Source: Armatimonadota bacterium (GTDB taxonomy: Bacteria > Armatimonadota > Armatimonadia > Armatimonadales > Armatimonadaceae). From it: DNA of 8,155 nt. The stretch lies in assembly GCA_014379275.1 (NCBI GenBank), contig JACMMA010000264.1:1-8155 (forward strand). The letters are read 5' to 3'. Below, one piece after another: positions 1 through 4,891 of this stretch (positions are counted from its first letter, which is position 1; each line of letters begins with the position of its first letter). Below the pieces are notes generated by a model that was given only the letters and a program-made list of their open reading frames with translations, did not search any database and had not been told where the DNA came from. Position numbers and translations under genes: made by a program.

Positions 1-171
1 CTATGTCATTAAAGATCCCCGAATGCGGTAGACTGCTCCTGACATTTACTCTCTCTGGGGTTGCGTTTGGCGACCTGACTCTACCTGATATGCCACGCGT
101 CGTCAGAAACCGAATGATGTCTACATTATTTAACCAGAAACTAAAGTACTAGCCTCGTTACAAATCGCTCC

Positions 172-1401
172 ATGGATGTGATCGTGTCCAAGCCTATTAC
201 TCGCCTGCTCTTCAAATATAAGAAAGCATATTGTCTAGGATGTGTGATTTTTGCAACCGTTATGTTGGCTCAGGCACAGACGGCATTGCCCACGCTCTTG
301 CGTTCTTTCGATCGTGTTCTGCTGCTTGAAGAGAAAGCCGAAACCTCAGCCGGTGTGAGCGTGGCCGACCTCAACGGAGACGGCTATCCGGACATTGTTC
401 TTGGCAAAGGGCGGCATTGGCCATTGTTCAATCGCCTGCTTTTGAACGATGGCCATGGCGGCTTCATCGCCAGTAATCTTGGGAAGGCACCTGACCGCAC
501 CTATTCGGCGGCGCTGGCTGATATTGATCGCGACGGACGCCTGGACATCGTGGTCAGCAACGATGCCCCCGATCGCAAGCTTGTATACAGAAATGATGGC
601 AAGGGACACTTCGCGGAATTCGGTACCTTCGGCAATCCCAAGTGGAGCACACGGTACGTGACCTTGGCGGACCTCAACGGAGACGGCTATCCGGACATTG
701 TGGCTGCCAACCGCGGGGACTATCCGGACTCGGCGACCGGAAAACCCGGTAAAGACCCCCTCGGCCCCATTCCGAGTTATGTCTGCCTCAACGATGGCAA
801 AGGGCATTTCCCGACTTGCCAGCCACTGCCAACCGAATCAGCCACCTCGATCGTCGCAACGGATTTCGACGGAGATGGCGCGATCGACCTGTTCGTGCCT
901 CATCGCGACGGCGGCCAGAGCATCGTACTTCAGAACGACGGCAAGGGGCACTTCCCGACCTCAACCAAGGTAGGTCCAGCCAAAGCGTGGATTCGCATGG
1001 GCGTGGCTGGCGATCTTGACGGCGACGGGCGGCCCGATCTGGCGTTCATTGATGAACGCCTCAAGGCCACCTTCATCATGTTTAATCGCGGCGGCCGCCA
1101 GTTCGGAGAACCGGGAAGGCTTCCCGGTCCGGAGCGGCCGCCATACTGCCTGGCGATCGCCGACTTGAATCGTGACAAGCGGGCGGACATCATCGTGGGC
1201 TACGTGGAGCGGCCCGGATCGGTATACTTCAACACCGGGCAGGGTCGCACGTTCCACGAGGTCACCTGGAACGACGGCAAGGGCATCGTGTACGGCCTGA
1301 CCTTCGCCGACTTCGATGGGGATGGCTGGCCGGACATCGTTACGGCGCGCTCCGATGCTCCCAACGGTATCTGGTTCAGCACGAAATCGGACGGCACTTG
1401 A
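172..1401 (+). CDS. Secreted FG-GAP/VCBS repeat protein, predicted seven-bladed beta-propeller
   Basis: The 409-aa product begins with a basic stretch (K7 to K18) and a hydrophobic core (about residues 21-32, CLGCVIFATVML), followed by AQAQ-T, a plausible signal peptidase I site near residue 36. The rest is seven copies of the FG-GAP calcium loop DxNxDGxxD, starting at residues 66, 117, 167, 231, 281, 331 and 380. Spacing is 49-51 residues except 64 between copies 3 and 4, where a Gly/Pro-rich insert (about 188-205) sits. Most copies are followed by an NDGKGHF-like strand. Copy 6 (DLNRDKRAD) lacks the usual glycine. Such repeats form integrin-alpha-like propellers on the cell surface or outside the cell, often in adhesion or as carbohydrate-binding modules; no catalytic domain is visible. 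The ATG at 172 has no clear Shine-Dalgarno; GTG 178 or 184 are alternatives. The last blade is complete, so the stop is probably native. Confidence 0.9.
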   Translation: MDVIVSKPITRLLFKYKKAYCLGCVIFATVMLAQAQTALPTLLRSFDRVLLLEEKAETSAGVSVADLNGDGYPDIVLGKGRHWPLFNRLLLNDGHGGFIASNLGKAPDRTYSAALADIDRDGRLDIVVSNDAPDRKLVYRNDGKGHFAEFGTFGNPKWSTRYVTLADLNGDGYPDIVAANRGDYPDSATGKPGKDPLGPIPSYVCLNDGKGHFPTCQPLPTESATSIVATDFDGDGAIDLFVPHRDGGQSIVLQNDGKGHFPTSTKVGPAKAWIRMGVAGDLDGDGRPDLAFIDERLKATFIMFNRGGRQFGEPGRLPGPERPPYCLAIADLNRDKRADIIVGYVERPGSVYFNTGQGRTFHEVTWNDGKGIVYGLTFADFDGDGWPDIVTARSDAPNGIWFSTKSDGT

Positions 1402-1687
1402 CGAACTGTACTACGTCATTCAGAAAGTGATAGATTGGAAGAACAGCCACCTGCATCAATTTGAGCCACCTGATCCCGGCGAAACGATGCCCAACACAGG
1501 CCGCTCCCGACGAACCTCCCTGCGCCATGTCCCGACAACCGACCCGTTCGGCGAACCCTTTGACCTGCAGATGGAGGACAGTGACGAGAAAGCCAGAGAC
1601 GAGGCGCAATCCTAGGTCCGTCTTCAGCATCTGGCAACGGCAGCGGCAGTCAATCTGGTGCGGGTTTGGGATTGGATTTGTGGAAGG
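1391..1687 (+). pseudogene. Relic of a pRiA4b ORF-3-like protein (N-terminal part)
   Basis: In the frame that starts by overlapping the last codons and stop of the FG-GAP gene, the translation TALDELYYVIQKVIDWKNSH followed by LHQFE matches the N-terminal signature of the pRiA4b ORF-3-like family (Pfam PF07929: TLxeLHxvIQxxmGWxxSHLHxFe). DPFGEPFDLQMED and the acidic stretch after it fit the next part of the fold. The frame meets TAG at 1613-1615. Read through, it continues as VRLQHLATAAAVNLVRVWDW, resembling the region before the family's YxYDFGDxWeH motif, which is then lost. There is no start codon of its own outside the FG-GAP gene, and the C-terminal half is absent. The family is found on plasmids and mobile elements and its function is not firmly known. 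Family assignment is from memory of the motif; a decayed fragment is the best reading. Confidence 0.5.
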
Positions 1688-1719
1688 GAGCCGGAGAAAA
1701 CGCGGCACTCTCACTTCCT

Positions 1720-1932
1720 CCGAATGGCTACTGCCTGAGAACACTAAATTCGGCAACAAGGTCTATGTTTGTTCGAGGCCTATATGTGCCCTCGGATTGT
1801 TGCGCCTCGAACGAGCAAAGCGACAACGATTACGCTCTACGGCAGATTCAGGAGATACTCAAGGCGGACGTCCGCCCTTCGACTGAGTTGGACCTGGAAA
1901 AGATTCGCCGCGATGCCGACCGACAAGACTAA
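1720..1932 (+). pseudogene. Relic of an isochorismatase-family cysteine hydrolase (C-terminal part)
   Basis: The frame ending at TAA 1930-1932 encodes, from about 1750, ATRSMFVRGLYVPSDCCASN followed by a charged helix containing ALRQIQEILKADVRPS. This matches the C-terminal part of isochorismatase-like cysteine hydrolases, where a TARxAfxRGyyV strand is followed by a (S/E)DCCAs loop and a helix with ALrqI. A YCLRT just upstream (Cys codon 1732-1734) could be the remnant of the catalytic TxxCVxxT segment, with a small insertion after it. The N-terminal Asp and Lys motifs of the catalytic triad are missing and no start codon with a ribosome site exists, so this is a fragment. The frame differs from the pRiA4b relic just upstream, so these are two unrelated relics joined end to end. 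Related family members act on isochorismate, nicotinamide or N-carbamoylsarcosine; the original substrate is unknown. Confidence 0.5.
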
Positions 1933-2306
1933 GAATAATGATCTCTAAAGGAAGTGTCCATCCGGGCAGTTAGAGAACTGCCCGGCATAAGGCAGTCTGT
2001 GGCGCAGTATGCATCATGTGGCACCGGCTCTTTTCGTCTAGCTCAGTCACGGTCGCAGATGCAGCGACTTTACTGTTTCCAGCCTACGATTGCTTCATTC
2101 GTGCGTGACAATAGAATCACCAGTGTAACCCGGCCCAGTGCTTCGCCGAGGCAGACGACTTGTAGCGGATAGCCTGCCTCGTCTTCGATCGCGGTGAATA
2201 GTACGGTATGCCTGTTCTTCATCGATGCTCTGGTAAAGCCAGTGATTCACGAATTGAAATATATTCTTCATCTCCCGTATTCCCTACAAAAAACTCCGGA
2301 TATTTC
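1933..2306. other. Intergenic region without a convincing gene
   Basis: About 370 bases between the cysteine hydrolase relic and the regulator promoter. It looks lower in GC than the genes to the right. It holds a perfect 10-bp hairpin (1962-1985), a small GTCGC/GCGAC inverted repeat (about 2050-2066) and an A/T-rich stretch (about 2250-2310) leading into the promoter. The only notable small frame is on the minus strand, 2222 down to 2070 (50 codons, beginning MKNRHTVLFTAIEDEAGY); it has no Shine-Dalgarno and no family I recognise, so I do not call it a gene. It may be another decayed fragment. Confidence 0.6.
1962..1985. repeat. Perfect 10-bp inverted repeat, hairpin with AGAG tetraloop
   Basis: CCGGGCAGTT, then AGAG, then AACTGCCCGG: ten uninterrupted pairs with six G-C pairs and a 4-nt loop. 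It would be a very stable stem. No T-run follows on either side, so a classic intrinsic terminator is not supported. It lies 30 bp after the cysteine hydrolase relic and could be a remnant terminator, a small dispersed repeat, or a protein-binding palindrome. Confidence 0.75.
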
Positions 2307-2307
2307 C

Positions 2308-2336
2308 TTGACAGATCGGGTATTTCTTGTTACTAT
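2308..2336 (+). promoter_or_regulatory. Sigma70-type promoter of the GntR/LacI-type regulator gene
   Basis: A consensus -35 box TTGACA (2308-2313) is separated by exactly 17 bp from a -10 box TACTAT (2331-2336), one base from TATAAT-type consensus at each weak position. An A/T-rich region lies upstream. The expected transcription start is around 2343, inside the palindrome described next, giving a leader of about 65 nt before the ATG at 2407. This is the only strong promoter I find in the window. Confidence 0.75.
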
Positions 2337-2337
2337 C

Positions 2338-2348
2338 TGGTATTACCA
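2338..2348. promoter_or_regulatory. Putative GntR-type operator palindrome TGGTATTACCA
   Basis: Perfect 5-bp arms TGGTA and TACCA around a single central base, one base after the -10 box and covering the predicted transcription start. The TGGTnnnACCA form resembles operators of GntR-family winged-helix proteins such as FadR. The position is ideal for repression, and the adjacent gene encodes a GntR-type DNA-binding domain, so autoregulation is the natural inference. Binding itself is not shown by sequence. Confidence 0.6.
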
Positions 2349-2362
2349 AGCGGCGGACTGGA

Positions 2363-2395
2363 CTTACCAAAGTAGTATTCATTCTTGCTGGTAAG
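2363..2395. promoter_or_regulatory. Second inverted repeat of the same half-site, reaching the ribosome site
   Basis: CTTACCA (2363-2369) and TGGTAAG (2389-2395) form a 7-bp inverted repeat with a 19-bp spacer, built from the same TACCA/TGGTA half-site as the palindrome at 2338-2348. The TACCA copies are 21 bp apart (2344 and 2365) and the TGGTA copies 51 bp apart (2338 and 2389), close to two and five helical turns. The right arm overlaps the weak Shine-Dalgarno AAGG (2393-2396) of the regulator gene, so the repeat might also act in the mRNA leader as a stem hiding the ribosome site. Confidence 0.45.
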
Positions 2396-2406
2396 GCAAT
2401 TACTTT

Positions 2407-3552
2407 ATGAGCACTCCGTTATACGGGAGAATTAAAGAGCAGATACGCGTGGATTATCTCCAAGTGCCTGAGGAGTCCCGGCAAATTCCCTCCGAGCGGG
2501 AACTTCAGGAGCAGTATCAGGTTAGCAGACCTACGATCAGCAAGGCACTCACCGTGCTAGCGACCGAGGGTGCTCTTGTGCGGCAGCAACGCCGGGGGAA
2601 TTTTGCCACCGTTCCACAGCGCGAGCCGGTTGTACGAGCGTCAGCAACGTCGCGCCAGATCGGTTATGTTGCTCCGCTCGCTGGCGAGGAGTTGATTCAG
2701 CGTTGCTTCCGCGGGATCGACCGGATCGCACACCGGCGCGGCTATCAGGTTCTGATGGGTAATGCGGGTAACAGTGTCGAACATGAGCGGGAAGCCGTGC
2801 GAGACTTGATTGCTTCCGGTGTGTGCGGGCTGGTGATTACTCCTGTGCCACGCCGCCGTGAGACAGTGGTGAATGACTACCTCACTTCGGAAGTTTCTGA
2901 GGTTCCCTTCGTTCTGGCGGACACGGGTTTGCCACAACATGGTGGACTTCAAGTCCTGTTCGATAACCGTCGCCTCGGCTACGCGATGACGGAATGGCTG
3001 ATCAAAGAGGGGCATTCGCGGATCGCCCTGCTCAGTTACACCGGGGAAGTGTTACATACACCGCTGGCAGCTCGGTTCGAGGGCTACCGGGACGCCCTGA
3101 GGGACTTTGGCATCGTCGAGGATAATAATATTCTGGTCGGTCGCTTCGATACCGCGCTCGATCACGATGTCGCGTTGAATCAGTATCTCGACCAGTGGCA
3201 GGGTTTGAAGGAGCCGCCGACAGCGATCATCGCCCCGGAGGACACCCTGGCGGTCGAACTCGTGACGCTCCTGAAGTCGCGTGGAGTCCGGGTGCCGGAA
3301 GACATGCGCGTGGTCGGGTTCGACAACCGTTCCACGGCGCGGTACTTCGATCCCCCCATTCCGACGAGTGCGCCCGACTTCGAACGGCTGGGGGAAACCG
3401 CATGTGATCTGTTGCTGGAGTCGATTGAGTCGCCAGTAGTACACCCGCGAACGGTCGTTCTGGACGTGCCGCTACTGATTCGCAGGGCAGTTTCCGTACC
3501 GGCGGAAAGAAACGGCACCCATGCCAATCACGGTGTTTTGTCGTTCCGGTGA
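2407..3552 (+). CDS. GntR-type HTH / LacI-type sensor hybrid transcriptional regulator
   Basis: A 381-aa one-component regulator. Residues 1-70 form a GntR winged helix: LYGRIKEQIR helix, IPSEREL (27-33), recognition segment VSRPTISKAL (39-48), then the wing RQQRRGNFA (59-67). From residue 84 (QIGYVAPL) to about 365 it is a periplasmic-binding-protein-like sensor of the LacI/AraR kind, with FRGIDRIAHRRGY, KEGHSRIALLSY, PPTAIIAPEDTLAVELV and RVPEDMRVVGFDN in the expected order. Such sensors usually bind sugars or related small polar molecules and control dimerisation on DNA; AraR of Bacillus has this same architecture. It is preceded by a strong promoter with palindromes of TGGTA half-sites and followed by the membrane protein and pilin genes, which it probably controls together with the metabolic genes. 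The ATG fits the usual GntR N-terminus; its ribosome site is weak. The ligand is unknown. Confidence 0.93.
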   Translation: MSTPLYGRIKEQIRVDYLQVPEESRQIPSERELQEQYQVSRPTISKALTVLATEGALVRQQRRGNFATVPQREPVVRASATSRQIGYVAPLAGEELIQRCFRGIDRIAHRRGYQVLMGNAGNSVEHEREAVRDLIASGVCGLVITPVPRRRETVVNDYLTSEVSEVPFVLADTGLPQHGGLQVLFDNRRLGYAMTEWLIKEGHSRIALLSYTGEVLHTPLAARFEGYRDALRDFGIVEDNNILVGRFDTALDHDVALNQYLDQWQGLKEPPTAIIAPEDTLAVELVTLLKSRGVRVPEDMRVVGFDNRSTARYFDPPIPTSAPDFERLGETACDLLLESIESPVVHPRTVVLDVPLLIRRAVSVPAERNGTHANHGVLSFR

Positions 3553-3618
3553 ATCTGGAGAAAAATAACCAACTGGGTCGTGAGGCGCATAAGACCGCGC
3601 TTCGTAGCAAGGAGGACG

Positions 3619-3816
3619 ATGAAAAAAGAGGTGTCACCTTTGGTGGCTATAGCGGCACTGATAATCATTCTGGGCATCGGCGTTTTCGCGTTCTTACGCT
3701 CCGAGCGCCTCGCCCCCGTAGCAACCGCCCCCGGGTCGACTGGGATGCCGCCCCAAGTCAGCGCGGAGATACAAAGACGTATGCAGGAATCAAAAATAAA
3801 CCCGACAAAACCCTGA
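3619..3816 (+). CDS. Small single-pass membrane protein, 65 aa
   Basis: Start chosen at ATG 3619, three bases after a perfect AAGGAGG (3609-3615); a longer in-frame ATG at 3580 lacks this. The product starts MKKE, has one hydrophobic segment at about residues 7-25 (PLVAIAALIIILGIGVFAF), then RSER and a Pro/Gly-rich linker (32-44) and a short charged tail VSAEIQRRMQESK (47-59). Topology is probably N-terminus in or a signal-anchor with the tail outside; Lys at 2-3 against Arg at 27 and 30 makes this uncertain. It sits 66 bp after the regulator and about 117 bp before the prepilin-like gene, so a role tied to the pilin is possible. I recognise no Pfam family. The perfect ribosome site and the clear membrane-protein composition argue it is real. 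Confidence 0.72.
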   Translation: MKKEVSPLVAIAALIIILGIGVFAFLRSERLAPVATAPGSTGMPPQVSAEIQRRMQESKINPTKP

Positions 3817-3884
3817 TCAGGCTGTTTACCCAAAGCAATGTTGCCAAAGGTGCCGCGTTTCTGCCGCGCCGCTTTTTCCACCCT

Positions 3885-3918
3885 CGGAACGAATAATGAA
3901 ATCCCGTTCCGTTTCTTC
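3885..3918 (+). terminator. Hairpin with T-rich tail between the small membrane protein and prepilin genes
   Basis: CGGAACG (3885-3891) pairs perfectly with CGTTCCG (3905-3911) across a 13-nt loop and is followed by TTTCTTC. The stem is short and the loop large, so it is at best a weak terminator or an mRNA-processing or attenuator stem. It ends 11 bases before the Shine-Dalgarno of the prepilin-like gene, where it could tune expression of that gene relative to the regulator. Confidence 0.3.
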
Positions 3919-3933
3919 ACTGAAGGAGGCTAT

Positions 3934-4788
3934 ATGTTCAATCGAGTTGTTTTAAAGTCGCGTCGCGGCTTCACGCTGATCGAGTTACTCGTCGTCATCG
4001 CAATTATCGCGATCCTCGCCGCGATACTTTTTCCCGTTTTTGCGCAGGCACGTGAGAAAGCGCGGCAAATATCCTGTCTGTCCAACCTCAAGCAGATCGG
4101 GCTCGGCTATAAGATGTACGCGCAGGATTATGATGAACTTTTCCCGATGGGTAACGACAACACGGCAATGGTCTGGGAAAATAACCCGGATCGGAACCCG
4201 TACCCGAGTTTCGGCGGCGGTCCCTGCGGGGGATCTATCAATCCAGACTGGGTCGGCGTCACGGTTCCCGGCGTCCCCGGTCCGCCGATGACAGGGTGTA
4301 CCTATGGATACGAGTTTTATCGGTTCCTGATGCACATCCAGCTCGGTCCCTACACCAAGAACCAGAACATCTGGTATTGCACCTCGGACCCTTATGCGGA
4401 GCCTTCGCCCGAAAACATCGCCCATGGCAAACAGTCGTATCACATGGTCGTCAACTGGATCTACAACGTTTGTCTGCCCCCGGCCGCCTGGCCCTTCGCC
4501 TGTGTCAAATATCCGGGTGGACAGACGAAGAAGTTGTTTGGTCTGGAAACGGGGGAAACATCGGATTTCGTCTCCGAACGTATCATACTCACCGAGCGCG
4601 GCGCGTTCGGCTGGAACGGGCCTGACCTCGTCCCACCGGAACTGGCTCCCGGCTTCCGCACTAACATCAACCATTCGCAGGGCTATAACGCGGTCTTCTT
4701 CGACGGTCACGCCAAACTGATCACCTACGGCGGGAAGTTCAAAACGCTCCCGGCTCTGGGCTGGCCCCCGGAAAACGCCCCGCAATAG
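3934..4788 (+). CDS. Prepilin-like protein with N-terminal cleavage/methylation motif and H-X9-DG C-terminus (DUF1559-like)
   Basis: Start ATG 3934 follows AAGGAGG (3923-3929); the frame is open further upstream but without a ribosome site. The 284-aa product has the type IV prepilin leader: basic KSRRG (8-12), predicted prepilin peptidase cut G12/F13, mature FTLIE with the conserved Glu at 17, and a hydrophobic alpha-1 helix (13-35). Then comes AREKARQ, NLKQIGLGYKMYAQDYDELF and a globular domain ending in the H-X9-DG motif (His247, Asp257-Gly258: HSQGYNAVFFDGH). Six cysteines in the mature protein could form disulfides. It would be displayed in the inner membrane or assembled in a pseudopilus. 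Such proteins occur in large numbers in Planctomycetota, Verrucomicrobiota and Armatimonadota and their function is not established. No other pilus assembly gene is nearby; here it lies between a regulator and catabolic genes. Confidence 0.94.
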   Translation: MFNRVVLKSRRGFTLIELLVVIAIIAILAAILFPVFAQAREKARQISCLSNLKQIGLGYKMYAQDYDELFPMGNDNTAMVWENNPDRNPYPSFGGGPCGGSINPDWVGVTVPGVPGPPMTGCTYGYEFYRFLMHIQLGPYTKNQNIWYCTSDPYAEPSPENIAHGKQSYHMVVNWIYNVCLPPAAWPFACVKYPGGQTKKLFGLETGETSDFVSERIILTERGAFGWNGPDLVPPELAPGFRTNINHSQGYNAVFFDGHAKLITYGGKFKTLPALGWPPENAPQ

Positions 4789-4806
4789 GGGGCGGAATCT
4801 TTCCTT
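4776..4806 (+). terminator. Possible weak terminator overlapping the prepilin-like gene stop
   Basis: CGCCCC (4776-4781) pairs with GGGGCG (4789-4794) over a 7-nt loop that contains the TAG stop codon; GAATCTTTCCTT follows. The stem is all G-C but only six pairs long and the T-tract is interrupted. It could cause partial termination between the pilin gene and the metabolic genes. An uncertain call from inspection only. Confidence 0.3.
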
Positions 4807-4833
4807 GCTTCCGGTGTGGCAAAAAACAGACCG

Positions 4834-4850
4834 CCCCACCGGAGGCGGGG
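4834..4850. repeat. GC-rich hairpin in the leader of the C-N hydrolase gene
   Basis: CCCCACC (4834-4840) and GGCGGGG (4844-4850) pair with one A-C mismatch around a GGA loop; an alternative stem CCGCC/GGCGG (4831-4835 with 4844-4848) uses the same bases. A run of six A lies just left (4821-4826), so it looks more like a terminator on the minus strand. It lies about 40 bases upstream of the chosen start at 4892. It may separate pilin expression from the metabolic genes. Confidence 0.25.
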
Positions 4851-4891
4851 ACGTGCGTTTCAGAGGAGAGCGTTGTGGGGCAGGAGATGGA

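Noticed and set aside
1..171. Possible promoter or upstream gene end before the FG-GAP gene
   Set aside because: TTGCGT (61-66) and TGATAT (86-91) are 19 bp apart and only loosely match consensus; no coding frame or ribosome site is visible, so I make no call.
1376..1759. 127-codon minus-strand frame across the relic region
   Set aside because: It lies opposite two fragments with recognisable plus-strand family motifs and shows no motif of its own.
2032..2110. tRNA-like D-arm sequence TAGCTCAGT
   Set aside because: No matching acceptor stem, anticodon arm or TTCGAATC-like T-arm follows at the right distance, so it is a chance match.
3985..4839. Long minus-strand open frame opposite the prepilin-like gene
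   Set aside because: It is a mirror of a GC-rich coding gene; its translation is Arg/Val/Gly-rich without motifs, while the plus strand has a full prepilin leader and H-X9-DG motif.
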